Positions 42,558-51,016 of a stretch of DNA of 64,000 nucleotides are shown one piece after another; within the stretch, counting starts at the first letter, position 1; every line of letters begins with the position of its first letter. The stretch comes from Roseomonas acroporae (lineage in GTDB: Bacteria > Pseudomonadota > Alphaproteobacteria > Acetobacterales > Acetobacteraceae). The translations under genes and the position numbers were made by a program. The DNA is taken from assembly GCF_023223525.1 (NCBI RefSeq), contig NZ_JALPRX010000068.1, forward strand, positions 62,001-126,000, in the 5' to 3' direction. The notes beneath the pieces are model-generated. The model was not told where the DNA came from. It saw only the letters and a program-made list of their open reading frames with translations, and did not search any database.

Positions 42558-43334
42558 ATGGCCGAATACGGGATGATCCTGACCGAGGTGCAGGGCCGGG
42601 TCGGGCTGATCCGGCTCAACCGGCCGCAGGCGCTGAACGCGCTGTGCGACCAGCTCATGGCCGAGCTGGCCGACGCGCTGAAGGGGTTCGACAAGGACCC
42701 CGCCATCGCCGCCATCGTGCTGACCGGCAGCGACAAGGCCTTCGCCGCCGGCGCCGACATCAAGGAGATGCAGCACCGCACCTATCCGGAGGTCTACTTC
42801 GACGACTGGATCGGCGAACGCTGGGAGGCCGTGCTCACCGTGCGCAAGCCGGTGATCGCGGCGGTGGCGGGCTTCGCGCTCGGCGGCGGCTGCGAGGTCG
42901 CGATGATGTGCGACATCATCCTGGCCGCCGACAACGCGAAGTTCGGCCAGCCGGAGATCAGGCTGGGCGTCATCCCCGGCGCCGGCGGCTCGCAGCGGCT
43001 GACGCGCGCGGTCGGCAAGTCCAAGGCGATGGAGATGGTGCTGACCGGGCGGATGATGGACGCCGCCGAGGCGGAGCGCGCCAACCTCGTCTCCCGCATC
43101 GTGCCGCTGGCCGACCTGGTCGCCGAGGCGGTGAAGCTCGGCGAGACGATCGGCACCATGTCGGCGCCCGCCGTCGCCATCGCCAAGGACGCGGTGAACG
43201 CGGCCTTCGAGACCTCGCTGACCGAGGGCGTGCGCTACGAGCGGCGGGTGTTCCTGTCGCTGTTCGGCACCGAGGGGCAGAAGGAGGGCATGGCGGCCTT
43301 CGTGGAGAAGCGCAAGCCCGCCTTCCGGCGCTGA
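42558..43334 (+). CDS. Enoyl-CoA hydratase
   Basis: 258 residues, start with GGGGAG upstream. Crotonase fold, hydrates trans-2-enoyl-CoA in fatty acid oxidation. Oxyanion-hole segments [10 protein letters not shown] and [15 protein letters not shown] (first catalytic Glu), then [20 protein letters not shown] (second Glu) are all intact, so a true hydratase is likely. Lies between mutM and rpsT, an order recalled as common in this family of bacteria. Confidence 0.93.
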   Translation: MAEYGMILTEVQGRVGLIRLNRPQALNALCDQLMAELADALKGFDKDPAIAAIVLTGSDKAFAAGADIKEMQHRTYPEVYFDDWIGERWEAVLTVRKPVIAAVAGFALGGGCEVAMMCDIILAADNAKFGQPEIRLGVIPGAGGSQRLTRAVGKSKAMEMVLTGRMMDAAEAERANLVSRIVPLADLVAEAVKLGETIGTMSAPAVAIAKDAVNAAFETSLTEGVRYERRVFLSLFGTEGQKEGMAAFVEKRKPAFRR

Positions 43335-43381
43335 ACGCGGCGGCGCGCGGCCCCGGCCCGCGCCGGACGCCGGCCTGCCGC

Positions 43382-43412
43382 CTTGACTCGCGGGGGATGG
43401 GGGGCCTAGAAC
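43382..43412 (+). promoter_or_regulatory. Possible rpsT promoter
   Basis: CTTGAC (43382-43387, the alphaproteobacterial -35 consensus) and TAGAAC (43407-43412), spaced about 18-19 bp. It is 150 bp before rpsT. Assigned by eye only. Confidence 0.35.
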
Positions 43413-43421
43413 CCCCGCCTT

Positions 43422-43476
43422 CCACTGGGGCGGCCCACTGGGGGACGGCCCACTGGGGGCGGCCCACCGGGGCGGC
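43422..43476. repeat. 13-15 bp tandem repeat, four copies
   Basis: CCACTGGGGCGGC, CCACTGGGGGACGGC, CCACTGGGGGCGGC, CCACCGGGGCGGC. It lies in the probable rpsT leader. Confidence 0.8.
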
Positions 43477-43559
43477 CATCCGTCCGTCCCGGCCGGGCAT
43501 CGGCGCGCCGAGCGCCCCGGCCTTGTCCATTGCCCGAGATCTGGTCCGAACAAGACGTC

Positions 43560-43841
43560 ATGGCGAATACGGCTTCCGCGCGCAAGCGCATCCGGCAGAC
43601 CGAGAAGCGCACCGCCCGCAACCGCGCGCGGCGCTCCCGTACCCGCACCTTCCTCCGCAAGGTCGAGGAGGCGATCGTCGGCGGCGACAAGTCGCAGGCC
43701 GACGCCGCCTTCCGCGCGGCCCAGCCCGAGCTGCACCGCGCCGCCACCAAGGGCGTGTTCCACCGCAACATGGTGGCCCGCAAGCTGGCGCGCCTGACCG
43801 CCCGCATCAAGGCGCTCGGCGCGGCGACGCCCGCGGCCTGA
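43560..43841 (+). CDS. rpsT: Small ribosomal subunit protein bS20
   Basis: 93 residues: [20 protein letters not shown] is the classic basic N terminus, then [14 protein letters not shown] and [20 protein letters not shown]. Binds 16S rRNA early in 30S assembly. Start set at this ATG by homology. Followed by a strong GC hairpin, then dnaA. Confidence 0.96.
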   Translation: MANTASARKRIRQTEKRTARNRARRSRTRTFLRKVEEAIVGGDKSQADAAFRAAQPELHRAATKGVFHRNMVARKLARLTARIKALGAATPAA

Positions 43842-44393
43842 GCTTCCGGACCGGTTCGATTCGGCCCTGACGGCGGGTGCTCCGGCACCCGCCGCGGGGT
43901 CGGCGTGCGTCCGGCCGTGTTGCGGCGTGACCGCAACATCGCCGGGCATCGCCTTGCCATCGCGCGATCTTCTTGCGCCGTGGCACGGCCCGCCCCTAGC
44001 ATCGGCGGGCCGGCGATCAGCAGGCTGGCAACCGGCCCTCGGCGACATGATCCGCATGCCAACCGCGCCGTTCCGTACCCACGGGACGCGGCAGCCCCGG
44101 CATTGCGCATCGCGTCCCGATGACGGCGGCGGCAATCCCTCGCCCTGGGCCTTCGCCCTGGGCCCCCGCCCACGGGCGGGGACGGGTGGCGGAACCGAAG
44201 CGGCCCTCGGCGCGCTGGGCGTGCCCTCGTCCGCCTCGCGGTCCGCCTCGTGCCTTTGGCCGTGCCTTCCGGCGCCCCGGCGCGGGAAGGACAGAGCGGC
44301 CGCCGGCGGCACGGCCGGGCGGGCGAACCGCCGGGCCCTGCGCTGGCGGTATCATGAACGGCCGAACGGCCATGCGGGGTGGTACACGTCGCC
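43842..44393. other. rpsT-dnaA intergenic region
   Basis: 552 bp. After the hairpin at 43871 it holds a possible weak promoter (TTGCGC at 43973, TAGCAT at 43997, 18-bp spacing) and GC-rich sequence. No consensus DnaA box (TTATCCACA) was seen, so neither oriC nor dnaA autoregulation is supported. No gene seen. Confidence 0.5.
43871..43894 (+). terminator. Stem-loop after rpsT
   Basis: CGGCGGGTGC-TCCG-GCACCCGCCG, a perfect 10-bp stem with a four-base loop 29 nt after the stop. No T-run follows. Confidence 0.65.
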
Positions 44394-45860
44394 ATGGAGA
44401 ACCAGCTCGACGCGGCTTCATCGCAGCTCGGCCCGCAGATCATCGAAAGCTGGTCCCGGGTGCGCGGCCGGCTGCGCGACGAGGTCGGCGAGGTGGAGTA
44501 CCGCACCTGGCTGCGCCAGATGACCCTGGCCGGCGTGGAGGGCGACGAGGCGGTGGTGGTGCTGCCCAGCCGCTTCCTGCGCGACTGGGTGCGCGACCAG
44601 TACGGCGACCGGCTGCGCGCCCTCTGGCAGGCCGAGCACCAGGGCATCCGCCGCATCGACATCCGCGTCTCGCCCGAGACACGTCCCGCCGCCTTCGCCG
44701 CGGCCGCGCCGCCGCAGGACGCCGCGCGGGAACCGGCGGCGGAACCGGTCGCCGCACCGGCGGCCGCACCGGCCGCTTCTGCTCCCGTCGTCGCCGCGCC
44801 GGAGCGCGCGCGCCCGGCCGAGTCGCGCGCCGAGCCCTCGCCCGCGCTCGACCCGCGCTTCACCTTCGACACCTTCGTGGTGGGCAAGCCCAACGAGTTC
44901 GCGCATGCCTGCGCGCGGCGCGTCGCCGAGCGGCCCGCCTCGCCGGGCTTCAACCCGCTGTTCCTCTACGGCGGCGTCGGCCTCGGCAAGACGCACCTGA
45001 TGCACGCCATCGCCTGGACGATCCGCGAGAGCGATCCCTCGCGCACCGTCTCCTACATGTCGGCCGAGAAGTTCATGTACCGCTTCATCGCGGCGCTGCG
45101 CTCGCAGAGCACGATGGAGTTCAAGGAGAGCCTGCGCTCGGTCGACGTGCTGATGATCGACGACCTGCAATTCCTGATCGGCAAGGACAACACGCAGGAG
45201 GAGTTCTTCCACACCTTCAACGCGCTGGTGGATGCCGGCAAGCAGATCGTCGTCTCCTCCGACAAGCCGCCCTCGGACCTCGCGGGCATCGAGGACCGGC
45301 TGCGCACGCGGCTCGGCTGCGGCATGGTGGCCGACATCCACGCGACGACCTACGAGCTGCGGCTCTCGATCCTGGAGAGCAAGGCGGCCGGGGCGGGCGT
45401 CGCCGTGCCGTCCAAGGTGCTGGAGTTCCTGGCGCACCGCATCACCAGCAACGTGCGCGAACTGGAAGGCGCGCTGAACCGGCTGATCGCGCACGCCAAC
45501 CTGTTCGGGCGCTCGATCACGCTGGAGGGCGCGCAGGAGGTGCTGCACGACATCCTGCGCGCGCACGACCGGCGGGTGACGATCGAGGAGATCCAGAAGC
45601 GCGTCGCCGAGCACTACCACATCCGGCTGACCGACATGTCCTCGGCGCGGCGCGCGCGCAACGTGGCGCGGCCGCGGCAGGTGGCGATGTATCTCGCCAA
45701 GCAGCTCACCGCGCGCTCCCTGCCCGAGATCGGCCGGCGCTTCGGCAACCGCGACCACACCACGGTGATGCATGCCGTCTCGCGCGTCGCCGAGCTGATG
45801 CAGCAGGATTCCGCCTTCGCCGAGGATGTGGAGCTGCTGCGGCGCATGCTGGAGACCTGA
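44394..45860 (+). CDS. dnaA: Chromosomal replication initiator DnaA
   Basis: 488 residues from the ATG (a GTG five codons upstream is possible). Domain I (WSRVRGRLRDEVGEVEYRTW), an Ala/Pro-rich domain II (about 95-150), the AAA+ domain with Walker A GGVGLGKTHLMHAI and Walker B VLMIDDLQFL, and the domain IV DNA-binding signature RFGNRDHTTVMHAVSRV near the C terminus. Initiates replication at oriC. No dnaN or gyrB adjacent, as usual in Alphaproteobacteria. Confidence 0.97.
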   Translation: MENQLDAASSQLGPQIIESWSRVRGRLRDEVGEVEYRTWLRQMTLAGVEGDEAVVVLPSRFLRDWVRDQYGDRLRALWQAEHQGIRRIDIRVSPETRPAAFAAAAPPQDAAREPAAEPVAAPAAAPAASAPVVAAPERARPAESRAEPSPALDPRFTFDTFVVGKPNEFAHACARRVAERPASPGFNPLFLYGGVGLGKTHLMHAIAWTIRESDPSRTVSYMSAEKFMYRFIAALRSQSTMEFKESLRSVDVLMIDDLQFLIGKDNTQEEFFHTFNALVDAGKQIVVSSDKPPSDLAGIEDRLRTRLGCGMVADIHATTYELRLSILESKAAGAGVAVPSKVLEFLAHRITSNVRELEGALNRLIAHANLFGRSITLEGAQEVLHDILRAHDRRVTIEEIQKRVAEHYHIRLTDMSSARRARNVARPRQVAMYLAKQLTARSLPEIGRRFGNRDHTTVMHAVSRVAELMQQDSAFAEDVELLRRMLET

Positions 45861-46029
45861 GCGGGGCGGCCGCCGGGTGCGCGCCATGCCGCTCGGCACC
45901 GAGGCGCTGCCGGATGTGGCGCGGGGGATGCTGACGGCCGGGCCGGCGGTGCGGTAGCGGCGGGCCGGTCACCTGGCGGCCGGCATGGCGCCGCCGGCGT
46001 CACCGCGGAAGCGGGGTGCCGGAGCGGCG

Positions 46030-46136
46030 CTAGAGCCGATCCAGCCTGACTGTATCAGGCCGGAACGGCTCTAGCCTTTTGATTTTTCGCATTTTCCGAG
46101 CCGCTGAGCGAGGACGCTCAGCTTGAAAATGCTCTA
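46030..46136 (+). repeat. CTAG composite hairpin element, copy C
   Basis: Best-preserved copy: hairpin 1 at 46030-46074 runs CTAG to CTAG (45 bp, arms GAGCCG.TCC.GCCTGA and TCAGGCCGGAACGGCTC), spacer CCTTTTGATTTTTC, hairpin 2 at 46089-46132 (GCATTTTC...GCTGAGCG-AGGA-CGCTCAGC...GAAAATGC). Here it is not at a gene end. Confidence 0.9.
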
Positions 46137-46274
46137 AGGGGAATGCTGCGGGCCGGGCCTGTCTTCCCGGCGGCTACGGGTTCACCACGTGGGTTTCCGA
46201 CTCTGCCAGCGCACGTCACCAGCGCGTTTCCGCGCCGCCGCAGCAGAGGCAGTATACACGAGCAAGGCTTACCA

Positions 46275-46288
46275 ATTCGTTTACGAAT
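46275..46288. promoter_or_regulatory. Perfect palindrome, possible operator
   Basis: ATTCGT-TT-ACGAAT, in the low-GC patch about 275 bp before the DadA-like gene. Size and symmetry fit a repressor site; the regulator is unknown. Confidence 0.35.
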
Positions 46289-46560
46289 CGGCCCGGCTTC
46301 GCATCGTGTCGCAGGCCGGGGCGGATCGCTGCCGTGCCGGGGCCTCGCCGCGGCGCCCTTCCCGCGGCACGGATCCGGGCCGCCGGACGTCGCGTCCCTC
46401 GACGATCCGCATGCCGGCGCCGCCCGTGGCGCGGGACTTGCCTGATCCGCCCGTGCCTGCCACCCCTGGCCATGCCGCGCGACGACCGGATCGCTGCCCA
46501 GGCCCTTGCCGGCGGCGCGAAGGCAAGCCCGGGCGATGCCCGGGCGGATGACGGGAAAGG

Positions 46561-47817
46561 ATGACGGAGCCGATGCAGGCGGATGTGGTGGTTCTCGGCG
46601 GGGGCATCGTCGGCGTCTCGGCGGCGGTGCACCTGCAGAAGCGCGGCCGGCAGGTGGCGCTGCTCGACCGGCGCGCGCCGGGCGAGGAGACCTCCTTCGG
46701 CAATGCCGGGCTGATCCAGCGCGAATGCGTCTTCCCGCGCGCCTTCCCGCGCGAGGTGTTCGATCTCGCGCGCATCGCGCGCAATGGCTCGATCGACGCC
46801 TACTACCACCTCTCGGCGCTGCCGGCCCTGGCCGGGCCGCTCTACCGCTACTGGCGGGAGTCGGCGCCGGACCGCTACGCCGAGATCGTGCTGCACTACA
46901 GCAGACTGATCGCCACCTGCACCGACGAGCACCTGGCGCTGGCGGGCGAGGCGGGGGCGATGGACCTGCTGCGCCACACGGGCTGGATGCAGTTGCACAG
47001 CGAAGCGGCGACGCTGGAGCGCGAACTGGCGCATGCCGAGGTGGCGAAGCGCGACTTCGCGGTGAACTACACGGTGCTCGACCCCGCGACCCTCGCCGCC
47101 GCGGAACCCGCGCTGCGCGAGGGCTTCGCCGGGGCGCTGCACTGGACCGATCCCTACGCGGTGATCGACCCGCACGGGCTGACCATGGCCTATCTCGGCC
47201 TGTTCGAGCGGCTGGGCGGCAAGGTCTTCCTGGGCGACGCGGCCACGCTGGCGCGCGACGGCGCGGGCTGGACGGTGCGGACGCGGGCCGGGGCGCTGCG
47301 CGCGCGCGAGGCGGTGGTGGCGCTCGGCGCCTGGTCGGGCAAGGTGACGGCGCCGCTCGGCTACGACCCGCCGCTGTTCGGCAAGCGCGGCTACCACATG
47401 CACTACGGCATGCGGGGCAACGCGGTGCTGAACCACCCGGTGCTGGACGTGGCGAACGGCTACATGCTGGTGCCGATGCGCGCCGGGGTGCGGCTGACCA
47501 CGGGGGCGGAATTCGCGACGCTCGACTCGCCGCCGACGCCGGTGCAGCTCGGGCGCGCGGAGCCGAAGGCGCGCGCGCTGCTGCCGCAGCTCGGCGAGCG
47601 GCTGGACCCGAAGCCGTGGATGGGGACGCGGCCCTGCACGCCGGACATGATGCCGATCGTCGGCGCGGCGCCGGGGCAGCCGGGGCTGTGGTTCGACTTC
47701 GGCCACGCGCACCAGGGGCTGACGCTGGGGCCGACCACGGGGCGGTTGCTGGCGGAGATGATGACGGGGGAGGAGCCGTTCCTGGACCCGGTGCCGTATC
47801 GGGCGGATCGGTTCTAG
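46561..47817 (+). CDS. FAD-dependent oxidoreductase, DadA-like (D-amino acid dehydrogenase family)
   Basis: 418 residues; ATG at 46561 or MQADVVVLGG at 46573. The FAD-binding motif VVVLGGGIVGVSAAVHLQKRG opens the protein (read as VVVLGGGIVGVSAAVHL), with SFGNAGLIQRECVFPRAFPR typical of DadA homologues and a C-terminal PCTPDMMPIVGAAPGQPG then FGHAHQGLTLGP. Oxidises D-amino acids or related amines with electrons passed to quinone. The TAG stop and the last codons (ADRF) coincide with sequence of the CTAG element. Confidence 0.9.
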   Translation: MTEPMQADVVVLGGGIVGVSAAVHLQKRGRQVALLDRRAPGEETSFGNAGLIQRECVFPRAFPREVFDLARIARNGSIDAYYHLSALPALAGPLYRYWRESAPDRYAEIVLHYSRLIATCTDEHLALAGEAGAMDLLRHTGWMQLHSEAATLERELAHAEVAKRDFAVNYTVLDPATLAAAEPALREGFAGALHWTDPYAVIDPHGLTMAYLGLFERLGGKVFLGDAATLARDGAGWTVRTRAGALRAREAVVALGAWSGKVTAPLGYDPPLFGKRGYHMHYGMRGNAVLNHPVLDVANGYMLVPMRAGVRLTTGAEFATLDSPPTPVQLGRAEPKARALLPQLGERLDPKPWMGTRPCTPDMMPIVGAAPGQPGLWFDFGHAHQGLTLGPTTGRLLAEMMTGEEPFLDPVPYRADRF

Positions 47818-47921
47818 AGCATTTTCAAGCTGAGCGTCCTCGCTCAGCGGCTCGGAAAATGCGAAAAATCAAAAGGCTGGAGCCGTTCCGGCCTGATACA
47901 GTCAGGCTGGATCGGTTCTAG
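47814..47921 (-). repeat. CTAG composite hairpin element, copy D
   Basis: 108 bp, inverted. The left CTAG (47814-47817) is the stop of the DadA-like gene. GGATCGGTTCTAG occurs at both ends (47805-47817 and 47909-47921), so either a target-site duplication or the remains of a second tandem copy. Confidence 0.9.
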
Positions 47922-48151
47922 CGGCAGGCGCGGGGGGATCGGGGCGCTGCCCCGAACCCCGCCAGGGGCTTTGCCCCTGGACCCCACCAAAGGGCGAAGC
48001 CCCTTTGGAAACCCCTTATCGGGAAAGGCATCCGGGCTGTTGAAACACCCGGCCCAAACGAACGGAGGTCCAGGAGGGCCTCGCCCTCCTGGTGGATGGG
48101 TCCAGGGAAGGCGAAGCCTTCCCTGGTGGGGTCCGGGGCGAAGCCCCGAAG
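47922..48151. repeat. GC-rich stem-loop array before lutC
   Basis: Six or so hairpins: GGGGC-GCT-GCCCC, CCAGGGGC-TTT-GCCCCTGG (about 47961-47979), AAAGGG-CGAA-GCCCCTTT, CCAGGAGGGC-CTC-GCCCTCCTGG near 48072, CCAGGGAAGGC-GAA-GCCTTCCCTGG near 48103, GGGGC-GAA-GCCCC. Same layout as 26469-26733. Confidence 0.75.
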
Positions 48152-48790
48152 TCACCCCACCAGCACGACGTGCAGGAAGCGCGGCCCGTGCGCCCCGCGC
48201 ACGTAGCTGCCCTCGATGTCGGTGGTGCCGCTCGCCCCGGTAACGAGGTTGGCGTTGCGCGGCGCCGGGTCGGACAGGGCCGCGTAGTCCTCCAGGTAGG
48301 GCAGGATGCGCGGCGCCTGGAGCACGGCGATGTGGTGCAGCGGCAGGAAGTGGTTCAGCACGGCGGTGTCGGCGCCCGAGTGGAAGACCAGCGTGCCGGT
48401 CTCGGCGATCCCCCAGAGCGCCTGGCCGAGCGCCGCCGCCTCGTCCGGCCGCGCGGTGTCGCGCAGGGCGTAGCCGGCCCAGTCCAGGGCGCGCAATTCG
48501 GGGTCCGGCTGCAGGGCCAGGGCGTGGGGCAGGCCGTGCGCGTCGAGGTAGCGGGCGACGGCGGCGGGGAGCGCGCCGAGGGCGGCGATGCGCTCGAGCG
48601 TGGCGCCGACCTTGGGCGAGACGACGCGCAGGGCGAAGGCCTCCACCGGGTCCGGCACCGGCAGGGCGGGGCGGATCGCCGCGGGGTCGGCCAGCAGCGC
48701 GGCGGCCTCGGCGGCGATGGCGGCGGGGTCCGGGCGGCGGCGGCCGAGGGCGGCGCGGACGGAGTCCAGGATGGTCTCGCGGGTGCTCAT
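48152..48790 (-). CDS. lutC: Lactate utilization protein LutC (LUD domain)
   Basis: 212 residues, LUD fold with WGIAETGTLVFHSGADTAVL and LVTGASGTTDIEGSYVRGAHGP (read as TGASGTTDIEGSYVRG), the last being the family fingerprint. One of three subunits of the LutABC L-lactate oxidising complex. Start codon overlaps the lutB stop by 4 nt. Confidence 0.93.
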   Translation of the reverse strand: MSTRETILDSVRAALGRRRPDPAAIAAEAAALLADPAAIRPALPVPDPVEAFALRVVSPKVGATLERIAALGALPAAVARYLDAHGLPHALALQPDPELRALDWAGYALRDTARPDEAAALGQALWGIAETGTLVFHSGADTAVLNHFLPLHHIAVLQAPRILPYLEDYAALSDPAPRNANLVTGASGTTDIEGSYVRGAHGPRFLHVVLVG

Positions 48791-50223
48791 GGCTGCCTCC
48801 CCCCTTGGCGCTCGCGGTCGCGCAGCTGCTCCATGAAGGTGCGGCCGGCGGGGGCGGGCATGTCGCGGTAGGCGGTCCAGCTTTTCGCCAATGGCAGGCT
48901 GGCGATCCAGCCGCCGCGCCGGAACAGGCGCATGGCGCGGACGGCAACGGCCGAGCCGAGGCGGTAGAGCCGGGGGCGCTCGGCGACGAAGCGCCAGAGG
49001 CCGAGGCCGGTGCGCATGGCCTGGGGCACCAGCCCTTCCTTCCAGCTCCGGTCGCGCCAGCCGCGCAGCAGGGTGGGCAGCGGGATGGAGACGGGGCAGA
49101 CCTCCTGGCAGCGGCCGTTCAGCGTGCAGGCGTGCGGCAGGTCCTTCGCCTTCTCCACGCCTTCGAGGGCCGGCGTCAGCACCGCGCCCATCGGGCCGGG
49201 ATAGGTGGCGCCGTAGGCGTGGCCGCCGATCTGGCGGTACACCACGCAGTGGTTCATGCAGGCGCCGCAGCGGATGCAGCGCAGCATCTCGCGCAGACCG
49301 TGATCGGCGAGCATGCGCGAGCGGCCGTTGTCCACGAGGACGATGTGGAATTCCTCCGGCCCGTCGCGGTCGCCGGCGCGCCTCGGGCCGGTGTGGAAGG
49401 TGGTGTACTGGGTGAGGTCGGCGCCTGTCGCGGAGCGGACGAGCAGGCGCAGCATCGCCATGGCGTGCGCCATGGAGGGCACCAGCTTCTCGATGCCGGC
49501 GGTGACGATGTGCACGCGCGGCGGCGTGGTGGTCAGCTCCGCATTGCCCTCGTTGGTGACGGTGCAGACGGCGCCGCTGTCGGCGAGCAGGAAATTGGCG
49601 CCGGAGATGCCGACATCGGCGTTCATGAAGCGGTCGCGCAGCTCGCGGCGGGCGCTTTCCACCATCGCCTCCACCTCCTCGACCTTGTGCGGGTCGCGGT
49701 GGGCGGCCTTGAACAGTTCCGAGACCTGCTCGCGCGTCTTGTGCAGGGCGGGCCAGATGATGTGCGAGGGGGTCTCGCCGGCGAGCTGGATGATGTGCTC
49801 GGCGAGGTCGGTCTCGACGCGCTCGATGCCAGCCTCGGCCAGGGCATGCGGCAGGCCGATCTCCTCGCCCAGCATGGACTTGGCGCGCGTCACGCTGCGC
49901 GCCCCGGCCGCGCGGCAGAGGCGGATGACGATGGCGCAGGCCTCGTCGGCATCCTTCGCCCAGTGGATGTGCGCGCCGCTGGCCAGCGCGTTGCGCTCGA
50001 ACTGCTCCAGGTAGTGATCGAGGTTGGCGACGACGTGGTTCTTGATCGCGGTGCCGCGGCGGCGGGCCTCGGCGAATTCGGGAAAGTCCACCAGGGCTGC
50101 GGCGCGCTTGCGCTCGGCGGTGACGGTGGTGCGGTCGATCGCGAGCTTGAGGGTGGCGTCGCCCAGGGCGCGGGTGACGTCCTCCTTGAAGACATGGACC
50201 TTGTCGGCGTGGGTGGCGGCCAT
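48787..50223 (-). CDS. lutB: Lactate utilization iron-sulfur protein LutB
   Basis: 478 residues. N-terminal LUD domain (about 70-300), then two [4Fe-4S] motifs, CIRCGACMNHC and CTLNGRCQEVCP, near residues 315-370, and the LutB-specific C-terminal tail. It carries electrons in the LutABC complex in the cytoplasm. Upstream lutA ends 4 nt before its start; lutC overlaps its stop. Confidence 0.95.
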   Translation of the reverse strand: MAATHADKVHVFKEDVTRALGDATLKLAIDRTTVTAERKRAAALVDFPEFAEARRRGTAIKNHVVANLDHYLEQFERNALASGAHIHWAKDADEACAIVIRLCRAAGARSVTRAKSMLGEEIGLPHALAEAGIERVETDLAEHIIQLAGETPSHIIWPALHKTREQVSELFKAAHRDPHKVEEVEAMVESARRELRDRFMNADVGISGANFLLADSGAVCTVTNEGNAELTTTPPRVHIVTAGIEKLVPSMAHAMAMLRLLVRSATGADLTQYTTFHTGPRRAGDRDGPEEFHIVLVDNGRSRMLADHGLREMLRCIRCGACMNHCVVYRQIGGHAYGATYPGPMGAVLTPALEGVEKAKDLPHACTLNGRCQEVCPVSIPLPTLLRGWRDRSWKEGLVPQAMRTGLGLWRFVAERPRLYRLGSAVAVRAMRLFRRGGWIASLPLAKSWTAYRDMPAPAGRTFMEQLRDRERQGGRQP

Positions 50224-50227
50224 CGCG

Positions 50228-51016
50228 TCAGCCCTCCTCGCCGATGGCGGGCCCGTCGCCCATGCCGGCCAGCACCTCGGCCGTGTGGAAGGCGCGCACC
50301 CGGCTGCCGCGCCGGTGCAGCGCGCCCGCCATGTTCATCAGGCAGCCGAGGTCGCCGCCGAGCAGCAGGTCCGCGCCGGTCGCCTCGATGGCGGCGGCCT
50401 TCTCGCCGACGATGGCGTTGCTGATCGCGGGATACTTGACGCAGAAGGTGCCGCCGAAGCCGCAGCACACGTCGTTGCCGGCGAGCGGGCGCATCTCCAG
50501 CCCGTCCACCTCGCGCAGCAGGGCGCGGGGCTGGGCCAGCACGCCCAGCTCGCGCAGGCCGGAGCAGGAATCGTGGTAGGTGGCGCTGGCCGCGAGCGCC
50601 ACGCCTTCCGGGCGCCAGCCGCGTACGTCGACGAGGAAGCTGAGCAGCTCGTGGGTGCGGGCGGCGAGGGCCTCGGCGCGGCGGCGCCAGGCGGGGTCGT
50701 CGGCCAGGGCCTCGCGGTAGTGCGACCGGATCATGCCGGCGCAGGAGCCGGAGGGGACGACGACGTGGTCGTAGCCCTCGAACGCCGCGATCACGCGGCG
50801 GGCCAGGGCGGCGCCGCCCGCCGTGTCGCCGCTGTTGAAGGCGGGCTGGCCGCAGCAGGTCTGGGCGCGCGGCACCTCCACCGCGCAGCCGGCCTGCTCC
50901 AGCAATTGCAGCGCGGCGAAGCCGAGGCGCGGGCGGATGGCGTCGGCGAGGCAGGTGACGAACAGCGCGACGCGCGGACGGTCTCCGCGGGGCGGCGCTT
51001 CCCGTGGGTCGGGCAT
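50228..51016 (-). CDS. lutA: Lactate utilization protein LutA (CCG domains)
   Basis: 262 residues from MPDPREAPPRG. Two cysteine-rich CCG domains: AQTCCGQPAFNSGD near residues 52-65 and GNDVCCGFGGTFCVKYP near 185-201, as in GlcF/HdrB-type proteins that bind non-cubane iron-sulfur clusters. First gene of lutABC on the minus strand; lctP lies 445 bp upstream, beyond a hairpin-rich spacer. Confidence 0.94.
   Translation of the reverse strand: MPDPREAPPRGDRPRVALFVTCLADAIRPRLGFAALQLLEQAGCAVEVPRAQTCCGQPAFNSGDTAGGAALARRVIAAFEGYDHVVVPSGSCAGMIRSHYREALADDPAWRRRAEALAARTHELLSFLVDVRGWRPEGVALAASATYHDSCSGLRELGVLAQPRALLREVDGLEMRPLAGNDVCCGFGGTFCVKYPAISNAIVGEKAAAIEATGADLLLGGDLGCLMNMAGALHRRGSRVRAFHTAEVLAGMGDGPAIGEEG

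Larger units (their letters stand above)
45861..46560. other. dnaA to DadA-like intergenic region
   Basis: 700 bp. Contains the CTAG element (46030-46136), then a patch of lower GC at 46180-46300 with GTATACAC and the perfect palindrome ATTCGTTTACGAAT. The part 46300-46560 is GC-rich without features. No gene of recognisable family was found. Confidence 0.5.

Noticed and set aside
43842-46560. Replication origin around dnaA
   Set aside because: No cluster of TTATCCACA-like boxes and no AT-rich unwinding tract was seen. Alphaproteobacterial origins are often distant from dnaA.
6552-47921. CTAG elements as ends of insertion sequences
   Set aside because: No transposase lies between any two copies, and copies are complete units of about 107 bp, not separated inverted ends.
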